Positions 34,153 to 43,399 of a stretch of 64,000 nucleotides of DNA are shown piece by piece (the first letter of the stretch is position 1; each line of letters starts with the position of its first letter). The stretch lies in NCBI RefSeq assembly GCF_008330945.1, contig NZ_CP043489.1, positions 5,033,501-5,097,500 on the forward strand, written 5' to 3'. The notes under the pieces are model-generated. The model saw only the letters and a program-made list of their open reading frames with translations. It made no database searches and was not told the origin of the DNA. The stretch comes from Labrys sp. KNU-23 (GTDB lineage Bacteria > Pseudomonadota > Alphaproteobacteria > Rhizobiales > Labraceae). The position numbers and the translations under genes are program-made.

Positions 34153-36402
34153 ATGGATGAGATGGACGATCCGCCGGAAGGCGATGGAGTCAGGACGGTC
34201 AATCTGCGGGCAGAGCTCGAGCAGCGTTACCTTGCCTATGCGCTCTCGACGATCACGCAACGCGCCCTGCCGGATGCGCGCGACGGCTTGAAGCCGGTGC
34301 ATCGACGTATCCTGCATGCGATGCGCCTGCTGCGTCTCGATCCCGACCAGGCCTTCAAGAAATGCGCCCGCGTGGTGGGCGACGTCATCGGTAAGTTCCA
34401 TCCCCATGGCGACCAGGCCGTCTACGACGCGCTGGTTCGTCTGGCGCAGGATTTCGCCCAGCGTTATCCGCTGGTGGACGGGCAGGGCAATTTCGGCAAT
34501 ATCGACGGCGACAATGCCGCCGCCTACCGTTACACCGAGGCGCGGCTGACCGAGGTCGCCACGCTGATCCTGGAAGGGATCAACGAGGACGCCGTCGACT
34601 TCCGCCCGACCTATAATGGCGAGGACGAGGAGCCGGTGGTGATGCCCGGCGCCTTCCCCAACCTGCTCGCCAATGGCGTGCAGGGCATCGCCGTCGGCAT
34701 GGCGACCTCGATTCCCCCGCACAATGCCTACGAGCTTTGCCAGGCGGCGTTGCATCTGATCGACAACCCCACGGCGTCGACGTCGGACCTTCTGCAATTC
34801 GTCAAGGGCCCGGATTTTCCCACCGGCGGCATCTGCGTGGAGAGCGCCGGCTCGATCGAGGAAAGCTACCGCACCGGTCGCGGCGGTTTTCGGGTGCGCG
34901 CGCGCTGGCACAAGGAAGATCTCGGGCGCGGCACCTGGGTGATCGTGATCACCGAGATTCCGTGGGCGGTACAGAAGGGCCGCTTGATCGAGAAGCTGGC
35001 CGAGCTTCTCGAAGAGCGCAAGCTGCCGCTGGTCGGCGATGTGCGCGATGAATCGGCCGAAGACGTCCGCATCGTCATCGAGCCGAAGTCGCGCAATGTC
35101 GACGAGGCCGTGCTGATGGAATCGCTGTTCAAGCTCTCGGAGCTCGAAAGCCGCATTCCGCTCAACATGAACGTGCTGGTCGACGGCCAGGTGCCGCGCG
35201 TGCTTTCGCTCGGCGAGGCGCTGCAGCAATGGCTCAGCCATCGCCGGGTGGTGCTGATCCGCCGCTCCAAATACCGCCTGGCTGCCGTCGAGAAGCGCAT
35301 GGAGGTGTTGGCCGGCTATATCATCGCCTATCTCAATCTCGATGAGGTCATCCGTATCATCCGCTACGAGGATGAGCCGAAGGACGAGTTGATCAAGGCC
35401 TTCGACCTGACGGATGTGCAGGCCGAGGCGATCCTCAATATGCGTCTGCGCAATCTGCGTAAGCTCGAGGAGATGGAGCTTCGGCGCGAGCACGACGATC
35501 TCGCCAAGGAAAAGACCGGTATCGAGAAGCTGCTGGCCTCCGAGGCGCTGCAATGGAAGACGGTGGGCTGGCAGGTCAGCGAAGTCGCCAAGAAGTTTGG
35601 CCCGGACACGCCGCTTGGCAAGCGCCGCACCGACATCGACGCCTCCAAGGCTGGCACCATCGATCTGTCGGTGGTCGCCGAGGCGATGGTCGAACGCGAA
35701 CCGATTACCGTAATCGTCTCGGAAAAGGGCTGGATCCGGGCCCAGAAGGGTCATCTCAACGACCTCTCCGGCCTCAGCTTCAAGGCCGACGACCGGCTCA
35801 AGCTCGGCTTCCAGTCCGAGACGACGGCCAAGCTCCTCATCCTCGCCACCAACGGCAAGGTCTACACGCTGGAGGCATCGAAGCTTCCGGGCGGCCGCAG
35901 CATGGGCGAGCCGATCCGCCTGATGGTCGATATCGACGAGGGGGCCGATGTCGTCGATGTATTCGCCTATCAGGGCGGACGCCGGCTGTTGATCGCAGCA
36001 ACCGACGGACGCGGCTTCCTGGTACCGGAGGACGATATCCTGGCCAACACCCGCAAGGGCAAGTCGGTGCTGAATGTCGATGCGCCCTCGGAGGCCAAGC
36101 TGATCGTGCCCGCCATCGGCGACACCGTCGCCGTGATCGGCGAGAACCGCAAGATGCTGGTCTTCCCGCTGCACCAGATCACCGAGATGTCGCGGGGAAG
36201 GGGTGTGCGCCTGCAGAAGTACAAGGATGGCGGGCTCTCCGACGCGCGTATCTTCGACAAGGCGCAGGGGCTCACCTGGAACGATTCCTCCGATCGGACC
36301 TGGACCGTCACCGACCTCGTCGAATGGACTGGAAATCGCGCCGATGCCGGGCGCCTGCCGCCCAAGGGCTTCCCCAAGAACAACCGCTTCACCGGCAAAT
36401 AG
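34153..36402 (+). CDS. parC: DNA topoisomerase IV subunit A (ParC)
   Basis: This 749-residue type II topoisomerase subunit has [10 protein letters not shown], the conserved [21 protein letters not shown] helix, and the active-site Tyr in [11 protein letters not shown], followed by coiled-coil gate and C-terminal beta-propeller repeats ([19 protein letters not shown]). The shorter C-terminal domain and the absence of a full GyrA box indicate ParC rather than GyrA. ParC decatenates sister chromosomes with ParE, which is not in this window. Divergent from the patatin gene with a 180-bp gap. Confidence 0.95.
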   Translation: MDEMDDPPEGDGVRTVNLRAELEQRYLAYALSTITQRALPDARDGLKPVHRRILHAMRLLRLDPDQAFKKCARVVGDVIGKFHPHGDQAVYDALVRLAQDFAQRYPLVDGQGNFGNIDGDNAAAYRYTEARLTEVATLILEGINEDAVDFRPTYNGEDEEPVVMPGAFPNLLANGVQGIAVGMATSIPPHNAYELCQAALHLIDNPTASTSDLLQFVKGPDFPTGGICVESAGSIEESYRTGRGGFRVRARWHKEDLGRGTWVIVITEIPWAVQKGRLIEKLAELLEERKLPLVGDVRDESAEDVRIVIEPKSRNVDEAVLMESLFKLSELESRIPLNMNVLVDGQVPRVLSLGEALQQWLSHRRVVLIRRSKYRLAAVEKRMEVLAGYIIAYLNLDEVIRIIRYEDEPKDELIKAFDLTDVQAEAILNMRLRNLRKLEEMELRREHDDLAKEKTGIEKLLASEALQWKTVGWQVSEVAKKFGPDTPLGKRRTDIDASKAGTIDLSVVAEAMVEREPITVIVSEKGWIRAQKGHLNDLSGLSFKADDRLKLGFQSETTAKLLILATNGKVYTLEASKLPGGRSMGEPIRLMVDIDEGADVVDVFAYQGGRRLLIAATDGRGFLVPEDDILANTRKGKSVLNVDAPSEAKLIVPAIGDTVAVIGENRKMLVFPLHQITEMSRGRGVRLQKYKDGGLSDARIFDKAQGLTWNDSSDRTWTVTDLVEWTGNRADAGRLPPKGFPKNNRFTGK

Positions 36403-36450
36403 GGGCTGTGCAGCAGCCTCCAGGACCCGGTCTTCGTGGCGCCGGATGCC

Positions 36451-37572
36451 TCAGTCCAGCAGCGACGTCACGCGATCGAGAAAACTCTCGATGTCGTCGA
36501 GGCTTGCGTCGATGGACATCGGCCTGTCGGCGTTAGGCCAAACGCATCCGCGGGTCAGGTAGACCCCCGGCTGCTCGAAGACTTCGCCCAACCGCATCTG
36601 GACCGCGTTCCAGTGCCCGATGCAGCCGATCACGGTTCCTGGCCTGGCAAAGACGGAGCCATGCATTGCCGAGCCATACTCGCCGACGAGAGCGCAAGCC
36701 TGCGAAAGCGTGGCGATCTGGTCGGGCAGGTTCAATTCTTCCGGGCGGATGACCTCGAAGCCTCGCCGCCTGGCACCCTGCTCAAAGAAATCCCGCTGCC
36801 TGAAAGGTCGATTGGCCGAGGGGCCGGGACCTCCTCGTGAAAGGCAGAGACGCCGGCCTGCCTTTCCCGAAGCCGGGACCAGCGAGCTGTAGAACTCGCG
36901 CATATAGGGATGGAAGGTATATTCGCCAGAAAAGCAGAATGTCGGTATCACCGCATGGGCGAACAGCAACCTTTCCTGTCCCGGTGCGTAGCGCAGGATT
37001 GCATCCGGCTGAACGTTGCAGGCCGACAGCAGCAGATACTCGACCCAGGCAGGCGCGTCATGCGGCAACGGGATGACCCACTCGTCACGCAGCGATGCGA
37101 GCAACTGGCTGGCGATCGATACCCGCGGCAGGAATTCGGCGAGCCAATGGCCCCAGATGCCGTATCCAGGGCCGGCCACGACGAGAGCGGGAAGGTCGAT
37201 ACGCCTTGCCGTCGTCTGCTCACCGAAACGCGCGGTAAAATCCACCTCGGCGCGAGCCATGGACAAGGAGACGTTGGTTGAAAGATTGGCATCGTCGATA
37301 ACCTGACCGCCGTGGACGAGGATGCCGGGACGCCAGACCTCGATATCGCGCAGCAGGAAGCAGCCTATCGGATCGACTGTGGCTCGCGGTTTCTTCCAAT
37401 GCAGACCGTAAGCCCAGCCGGCCGTGCCGCCTTCGCCCAACATATGCGCGGGGCATGCCCTCGCCGCTTCCCGGGAGGGGAGAAGTTCGAGAAAGCCGCG
37501 CCACTCGCGCGCTGCGGCTTCGTCAGGATGCGAGACGGCGAGGGCGGATATGGGAAGCGTGGCAAAGCTCAT
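36451..37572 (-). CDS. Glycosyltransferase family 61 protein (DUF563)
   Basis: This 373-residue soluble protein has the GT61 pattern in its C-terminal half: RRLCLSRGGPGPSANRPFRQRDF and, most diagnostic, ALVGEYGSAMHGSVFARPGTVIG. The N-terminal part (GHWLAEFLPRVS) also fits the family. Bacterial GT61 members usually take part in capsule or exopolysaccharide assembly, but no such cluster is adjacent. It is convergent with parC across a 48-bp gap. Confidence 0.85.
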   Translation of the reverse strand: MSFATLPISALAVSHPDEAAAREWRGFLELLPSREAARACPAHMLGEGGTAGWAYGLHWKKPRATVDPIGCFLLRDIEVWRPGILVHGGQVIDDANLSTNVSLSMARAEVDFTARFGEQTTARRIDLPALVVAGPGYGIWGHWLAEFLPRVSIASQLLASLRDEWVIPLPHDAPAWVEYLLLSACNVQPDAILRYAPGQERLLFAHAVIPTFCFSGEYTFHPYMREFYSSLVPASGKAGRRLCLSRGGPGPSANRPFRQRDFFEQGARRRGFEVIRPEELNLPDQIATLSQACALVGEYGSAMHGSVFARPGTVIGCIGHWNAVQMRLGEVFEQPGVYLTRGCVWPNADRPMSIDASLDDIESFLDRVTSLLD

Positions 37573-37825
37573 GGCGCGCTGCTACCAAGGCAGGGAAGAT
37601 GCCTTTGATGACGAACGCGCGGCGAAGGACATAAGATCCCTTTCCGCAAGGACGACCGATCCCTTCTGAATGCGTGCTGAACAAAGAGTTAAAAAATAGC
37701 GACTTTCTGCCGCTGCCGTTGCCACAATTACGCCCGCCGTTTCCGGGATTGTCGCAACCATCTTGCCTTGCATTGCCCTGCAGGGCGTAACCCCGGGCGT
37801 TTTTCCGGGACGTGTGGTTCTCGAC

Positions 37826-38608
37826 ATGACGATTGCAAGAAAAGCGCTTCTGCCCGCCCTGGCTCTGCTGATGATCGCAGGGACAGCCCATGCCCAGGAG
37901 TGGGGCGATCCTCCGGACGACGGCTACTATCAGGACGATGGCTTCTCCCGTCCGCGCCAGTGGCGGGATCCTCAGCCTACCTATCGGGCTGATCGGCGCT
38001 TCGAGGAGCCCTATGACTATCAGGACGATCCCTATGGCTATTATGGGGACCAGGAGGGCGACCCGACGCAGCGCCGGCGGCCGCAGCGCCAGGCCTCGAT
38101 CGATCCGAATGCCATCTCGCCCAACCTCGATTCCGGCATCAAGGATGACGGCCAGGCCATGCTGGCCAGTTCGCCGATCCCGCGAACCGTGGTGCCCTTC
38201 TCAGGCTACAGTCCCGGCACCATCGTGATCTCGACCAAGGAAAAGCGCCTCTATCTGGTACAGGACGATGGCACCGCGCTCAGATATGGCATCGGAGTCG
38301 GCAAGCAAGGCTTCACCTGGAAGGGCACGGAAACCATAAGCCGCAAGGCCGAATGGCCAAGCTGGACGCCGCCCAAGGAGATGATCGCCCGCCGCCCCGA
38401 ATTGCCCGATCGCATGGAAGGCGGCCTCAACAATCCGCTGGGCGCCCGGGCGCTCTATCTCGGCTCCACGCTCTATCGCATTCACGGCACCAACGAACCG
38501 AATACGATCGGCCGGGCGGTTTCTTCCGGCTGTATCCGCATGGCCAATCCCGACGTGATGGATCTCTACCAGCGGGTCGGAGTCGGCACCACGGTGGTGG
38601 TGCTCTAA
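37826..38608 (+). CDS. L,D-transpeptidase (ErfK/YbiS/YkuD family)
   Basis: The ATG at 37826 gives a clean signal peptide ending GTAHA; the frame from 37763 does not. After the signal comes a Tyr/Asp/Gln-rich low-complexity linker (residues about 25-85). The YkuD domain follows, with TIVISTKEKRLYLVQDDG, the catalytic HGTNEP and SSGCIRM. It forms 3-3 cross-links or attaches proteins to peptidoglycan in the periplasm. The length of 260 residues is typical. The linker may bind the wall or polysaccharide. Confidence 0.93.
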   Translation: MTIARKALLPALALLMIAGTAHAQEWGDPPDDGYYQDDGFSRPRQWRDPQPTYRADRRFEEPYDYQDDPYGYYGDQEGDPTQRRRPQRQASIDPNAISPNLDSGIKDDGQAMLASSPIPRTVVPFSGYSPGTIVISTKEKRLYLVQDDGTALRYGIGVGKQGFTWKGTETISRKAEWPSWTPPKEMIARRPELPDRMEGGLNNPLGARALYLGSTLYRIHGTNEPNTIGRAVSSGCIRMANPDVMDLYQRVGVGTTVVVL

Positions 38609-38751
38609 CGCCTGGTCGGAACGCGTCCCGGCGCCTCCTGTCGATGCGACCAGATCGTAAAATCTTCCAGATCGTCGGCAAGGCCGCCGGCGTTTCCGGG
38701 GCTACCAGCCCCGGGCGTGCTTGCATTCTCGCAGTTTGCTACGATCCGATC

Positions 38752-39282
38752 ATGACGATACCGAATCTGATCACCATCCTGCGCTTTTGCCTGGTGCCGC
38801 TGGCGGTGTTGTGCATCACCTCGGGAACCTGGGGCTGGGCCTTCGTCGCCTTCCTGATTGCCGGTATTTCGGACGGCGTCGACGGCTTCATCGCCAAGCG
38901 CTTCGACATGCGCAGCGAGTTGGGCGCCGTGCTCGATCCGCTGGCGGACAAGGCCTTGCTGGTCTCGATCTTCGTCACGCTGGGCATCGTCGGCGTGGTG
39001 CCCGTCTGGCTGGTGATCCTCACCGTATTCCGTGATTTCATGATCATCGGCGCCGTGCTGGTGTCCTGGGTCATGAGCCAGCCGGTCCAGATCGCGCCGC
39101 TGATGCTCTCCAAGCTCAACACTGCGGTACAGATAGCTTTCGTCGCGCTGGTGCTGTTCGCCAAGGGCACCGGATGGCCCTTTCCATTCCTGATCGAGGT
39201 GGGTTCCATTCTGGTCACGCTCTTGACCATTGCCTCGGCTGCCGCCTATCTGCGCCAGTGGCTCAACCATATGGCCGGATGA
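38752..39282 (+). CDS. CDP-alcohol phosphatidyltransferase (PgsA/cardiolipin synthase-like)
   Basis: Read from ATG 38752, this 176-residue membrane protein starts MTIPNLITILRFCLVPL as the family does. The catalytic motif is present as DGVDGFIAKRFDMRSELGAV-LDPLADK, with Lys where the classic motif has Arg after Ala. Substrates are CDP-diacylglycerol and an alcohol such as glycerol-3-phosphate. Five to six membrane helices are visible. The frame upstream to 38353 overlaps the transpeptidase gene and is not coding. No strong ribosome site is seen. It begins the perM-hdaA core block. Confidence 0.87.
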   Translation: MTIPNLITILRFCLVPLAVLCITSGTWGWAFVAFLIAGISDGVDGFIAKRFDMRSELGAVLDPLADKALLVSIFVTLGIVGVVPVWLVILTVFRDFMIIGAVLVSWVMSQPVQIAPLMLSKLNTAVQIAFVALVLFAKGTGWPFPFLIEVGSILVTLLTIASAAAYLRQWLNHMAG

Positions 39283-39382
39283 ACATTCCGGCCGCGGAAG
39301 GGCATCCACCACCTCAGTCGTCTCGGATGACGCTTGCAGGGCCGGAGGAAAGTGGTGTGGGGCGAGCGTGGGGAGCGAACGG

Positions 39383-40486
39383 ATGAGCCTTCAACGGCAG
39401 GTATTCTTCTGGCTCGGTGCGCTGGCCTTGCTCATCGCGCTGATCTGGTTGCTTCAGGGTATGTTGTGGCCCTTTGTCGGCGGCCTGGTGATCGCCTATT
39501 TCCTCGACCCCGTCGCCGATAGGCTGGAGAAGCTGGGATTGCCGCGTTGGGCTGCCGCCTCGCTGATCCTGCTCGGCTTCATCTTCCTCATCGTGCTGGC
39601 GGTCCTCCTGCTGGTTCCCATGCTGGGCGAACAGTTCAACGGCTTGCGCGAGCGGCTGCCGAGCATCGTGGCCTCCATGCAGCGCATCCTGGGCGAACTC
39701 AACCAAAGCTGGCTCGGCGGTCTGCTCAGTGAGCGGCTGCAGAACATCCAGAAGTCTCTCGGCGACTATGTCGGGCAGGGTGCCCAGGTTCTCGCCACCT
39801 TCGTCTCCTCGCTCTGGTCCGGTAGCCAGGCGGTCATCGGAGTGATCAGTATCCTGATCGTCACGCCGGTTGTGGCATTCTACATTCTGCTCGACTGGGA
39901 TCATATGGTGGCGCGGGTCGACAGCTGGTTGCCGCGCGACCATGCCGATGCCATCCGCGGCATTTTCCGTGACATCGATGCCGCCATCGCCGGCTTCGTA
40001 CGGGGCCAGGCGACGGTCTGCTTTCTGCTCGGCCTGTTCTATGGTTCCTGCCTGACGGTTCTCGGGGTCAGCTTCGGCTTTCTGATCGGGCTGTGCACCG
40101 GTCTTGCTTCCTTCATTCCCTATGTCGGCTCGATTCTCGGTTTTGCGGTCAGCGTCAGCGTAGCGCTGGTCCAGGTTTGGCCGGACTGGCATTTGCCGGT
40201 CTACGCCGCCCTGGTCTTCGTGGCGGGACAGATTCTTGAAGGCTATGTGCTCTCGCCGCGACTGGTCGGCGGCTCGGTCGGCCTGCACCCCGTCTGGTTG
40301 ATGTTCGCCCTGCTGGCGGCCGGCAGTCTGTTCGGTTTCATCGGCCTGTTGGTTGCCGTGCCGGTGGCGGCAGCGATCGGTGTCCTGGTGCGCTTTGCCC
40401 TGTCACGCTACCTCGCCAGCCGGTATTATACCGGGCATGTCGGCCACGATCAGGCTGCGGCGCTGCCATCGGACCCTTCGTTGTGA
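39383..40486 (+). CDS. AI-2E/PerM family membrane protein
   Basis: The ATG at 39383 follows GGGAGCG. The 367-residue protein has the AI-2E transporter layout: three N-terminal helices (GALALLIALIWLLQGMLWPFVGG), a long amphipathic region, and then five C-terminal helices with YILLDWDHM, FIPYVGSILGF and GSVGLHPVWLMFALLA. Members include sodium/proton antiporters and signal exporters; the substrate is not predictable. The stop overlaps the hdaA GTG start. This perM-hdaA pairing is conserved in Rhizobiales. Confidence 0.93.
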   Translation: MSLQRQVFFWLGALALLIALIWLLQGMLWPFVGGLVIAYFLDPVADRLEKLGLPRWAAASLILLGFIFLIVLAVLLLVPMLGEQFNGLRERLPSIVASMQRILGELNQSWLGGLLSERLQNIQKSLGDYVGQGAQVLATFVSSLWSGSQAVIGVISILIVTPVVAFYILLDWDHMVARVDSWLPRDHADAIRGIFRDIDAAIAGFVRGQATVCFLLGLFYGSCLTVLGVSFGFLIGLCTGLASFIPYVGSILGFAVSVSVALVQVWPDWHLPVYAALVFVAGQILEGYVLSPRLVGGSVGLHPVWLMFALLAAGSLFGFIGLLVAVPVAAAIGVLVRFALSRYLASRYYTGHVGHDQAAALPSDPSL

Positions 40487-41172
40487 CGCTTCCTCGCCAA
40501 TTGGCGCTCGATTTGCCGCTACAGGCCTCGTTCTCTCGCGAGGATTTCCTGGTCTCGCCGTCCAACGAGGCAGCCTATGCCTTCATCGAATGCTGGCCGG
40601 CGTGGCCTTCCCGCCGCGCCTTGCTGATCGGTCCGAGCGGCTCGGGCAAGAGCCATCTGGCGGCGATCTGGTCCGATGCGGCCGGGGCCGTCACGCTGGC
40701 GGGCGAGGCGCTGGGCGAAGAAAACGTTCCCGAACTGGTCTCACATGAAGCGGTGGTGATCGAGGATGCCGGGTGCGGCATTGACGAGAGGGCGCTTTTC
40801 CATCTGCTCAACCTCACTGGCGAGGCCGGAGCCTCCTTGCTGATCACGGCCCATGAGCCGCCCGAACGCTGGGGCCTGACGCTTCCCGATCTGATCTCGC
40901 GCCTGCGGGCCATGACGGCCCTGACCATCGCCACGCCGGACGACGATCTCTTCCGCATGCTGCTGGTGAAGCTCTTCCTCGACCGCCAGCTCATCGTGGA
41001 TTCGAGCCTGGTCGACTTCCTTGTCCGGCGCATCGAGCGCTCCTTCGCCGCCGCACGTCAGGTCGTTGCCGTGCTCGATCGCGAAGGCCTGTCGCGCGGC
41101 CGCCGGATTACGCGGGCGCTCGCCGCCGAGCTTCTCAAGGAAGTGCTGGCCTCTCCGCTCGATGAGGAATGA
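40483..41172 (+). CDS. hdaA: HdaA, regulatory inactivation of DnaA
   Basis: This 229-residue DnaA-related AAA protein lacks the DNA-binding domain. QLALDLPL at residues 6-13 is the sliding-clamp binding motif, and GPSGSGKSHLA (from residue 50) is Walker A. HdaA joins the beta clamp and stimulates ATP hydrolysis by DnaA after initiation. The GTG start overlaps the perM stop (GTGA), so translation is coupled. In related genomes ppk follows directly, whereas here a beta-helix gene intervenes. Confidence 0.93.
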   Translation: MTLPRQLALDLPLQASFSREDFLVSPSNEAAYAFIECWPAWPSRRALLIGPSGSGKSHLAAIWSDAAGAVTLAGEALGEENVPELVSHEAVVIEDAGCGIDERALFHLLNLTGEAGASLLITAHEPPERWGLTLPDLISRLRAMTALTIATPDDDLFRMLLVKLFLDRQLIVDSSLVDFLVRRIERSFAAARQVVAVLDREGLSRGRRITRALAAELLKEVLASPLDEE

Positions 41173-41216
41173 GGTCGATCGCGCCCCGTGGCAGTCCGCC
41201 TATCATGGTGCGGGCT

Positions 41217-43108
41217 CTATCGCAGACGGACGCACTGGCCGACGGAGTTCATCTGGAGTTGGCCACGGGCGAAGGACGCAGCTCCGACGATATGAACAGG
41301 GGAACTGGCCGCTTTCGTGGTGAAATCGAATACGAACGGACCAACGCTCCGGATCTCTCCGCCCGACCATTCGCCAGTTTCCATGAACATGCCTTGTCCG
41401 GGTGCAACTGGCATCGCGGTGGATTGGGTACTGAAGGCCCCCTGAAAAACTCGAACTTTCGTGCCACTGGCCGGCAGGAGCTGAAGCTGGGCGTGGCAAC
41501 TCCAAACGCCTGGCGCGAGGGAGAATGTCCCGATGTCGCGAACTTTTCCGTCGATCATGTCGACCGGTGGCGACGATATCTGCACGAGTTCGCCAGCGAG
41601 GCCTTGATAAAGGGCCGATTGGCTATCCGAAGCGGCCCATGAGAATGCGTTGGATGGCGGGGGGCCGGGCCTGAAGAACGCAGTAAAAAGATTGCCGGCG
41701 ACGACCACACCGCTGGTGCCGGCGGCCTTGACGATCATGGCGGCCGAGGTCGTCAAGCCCCGATACTCGATCTTGTTGTTCCTGATCTGCACATCCGACG
41801 CACCAGTTCCACTCGGAATGCCACAAGAGTCGGCGGTGATGTTGATCAGGGAGCGAACCCCGATGGGCTGGGCATTGTTCGAAATCCAGGCCCCTTCGAG
41901 ACGCACCGTGGAAGCGCGGCAAAAGTTGAAGAAGTTCTTGCCGGCCGGAGTCCACGACCCCGTGGTCGGGTGGATCAGCCAATTGCCGCCCTTGATAGAC
42001 AGATGCGAGACCTGCTGGGCATCGACATGGCCTTCATAGGAGTCGCAGGAGAAATTATCCGCCACATATTGGAGTGGAGAGTAGCCCTTGTAGTCGGAAT
42101 CGATCCGGATACAGGTGCCGACTTCCCCGGCCGCCGAATTGATCAGGCTCTGATCCTCGAGCCCCAGCATGTTCGGAGGATTGGTCGACTGGAAGCGATA
42201 GCCGATCCTGTAATACTGCGTCAGCGTGTTCTGGATGCGATTGACGAAGGTATTCGTACCGCGAAACCAGATGCCGTCTCCAGCGTTGGCGAGACCCTTG
42301 CGCGACGGCCCGGCAGTGAGCATTCCTCCATCGATCATGGTGCCGGCCGAGTTGACTAGGACCATGCCGCTGTTGAAATTGTCGAGGGCGAAGTTGGAAT
42401 AGGTTCCGTTGACGCTGGGGGCAAATCTGGCGTTGATCCCGACGGTGTTCGTTGAGGTGGCGTCGTCGGACTGGAACTTGATGCCCTGAAGTTCAAGCTT
42501 GTCTCTTTGCGGGGTGCCGACCCGGCAATGATCCCAGCCATTGCTGGAACCGAACCGAAATAGGGTGAGTTCAGGCCCAGCCCCCTCGAAACGAATGCTC
42601 TTGCCGCAGGCAGAGGTGATGGGGTGGAGAAACGGGCTGTCAGAGGACCCAGCCGGAACTTCAGAGCGCCCGAATTCATCTGGATCAGCGAGTTGATGGC
42701 GGCGCCGTCGATCTCATCGGAAAGGGCGCGTGCCGCCGGGAGTATCGCCTGCCATTGCGCCAGGGACCAGCCGGCAGTGTTGCGACCGTTGAGATTGGTG
42801 ACGCTGGACAAGGGATGACTGCCGCCGTCGCCCCGAAAACCATAGGATCTCAGGACATGCTCGTCGATGTCGGCCTGGTTGCGCAGATTCAAAGGAAGCT
42901 CGAAAGCGCCCGTCGTCGGGTTGATGCAGCCGACGAGTGCGCCTCCGTTCTCGTTGGAAGAGCCGGAATCGCGCACCGAAACGCATCTCGTTGTGCCAGA
43001 TTGAGCGGCCTGGAGTGTTGGGGAAGCATCGGTCTGGGCCGCGATGTGCGATGGCTGTAAAAGCAGGCCGGCCAGGATGATCGTGGAGAAAGGAGTGAGC
43101 CTGCGCAT
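41217..43108 (-). pseudogene. Secreted right-handed beta-helix protein, broken by a one-base frameshift
   Basis: Two minus-strand frames join into one protein of about 630 residues if one base is restored near 42656-42661. The first frame (from ATG 43108) gives a signal peptide (PSHIAAQ) and DGAAINSLIQMNSGALK. The second continues VPAGSSDSPFLHPITSACG and runs on through MVLVNSAG to the stop at 41217. The junction fits the pectate-lyase-3/GH55-like pattern, where D-x-x-A-I-N and P-x-G are close together. Downstream come repeated short strands (NWLIHPTTG, QIRNNKIEYRG). Likely a polysaccharide-binding or lyase-like exported protein. It could be a real pseudogene or a sequencing error. Confidence 0.75.
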
Positions 43109-43285
43109 GCCGGATTTGCTCCTGGGGTGGACGGATCTCGCCGCCCATCATGGATGGGACACTCGATGGCCGCCCGGAAGATGCCCTATGCAGCCCGATC
43201 GGGTCCAGTTCGTTCGGTGAAACCTGGGTGGTTCTACAGGCGATGCGGAGGAGTTTTGCGAATTTTCCCCATGGTGGCCATTTTA

Positions 43286-43303
43286 TGTGACAGCATTGTC
43301 ATA
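43286..43303. promoter_or_regulatory. TGACA-N4-TGTCA palindrome upstream of ppk
   Basis: The site TGACA GCAT TGTCA lies at 43288-43301 and extends weakly on both sides. It is 97 bp upstream of the ppk ATG, in the 291-bp gap between the beta-helix gene and ppk. The half-site TGTCAT resembles a PhoB half-site, but the halves are inverted instead of being direct repeats 11 bp apart, so a different regulator is equally possible. I see nothing else in the gap. Confidence 0.4.
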
Positions 43304-43399
43304 TAGGCGGCCTAAGCAGGCTTCCCCATGACGGTCGGCGATTCCGATCGGCGGGACCGGTAACGGCAGCCTGGGACATAGCGAGCGGCATTGACGACC

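Noticed and set aside
33973-36174. 2.2-kb open extension of the patatin frame antisense to parC
   Set aside because: The extension lies fully over the conserved parC gene. Patatin homology and a ribosome site begin only at 33972.
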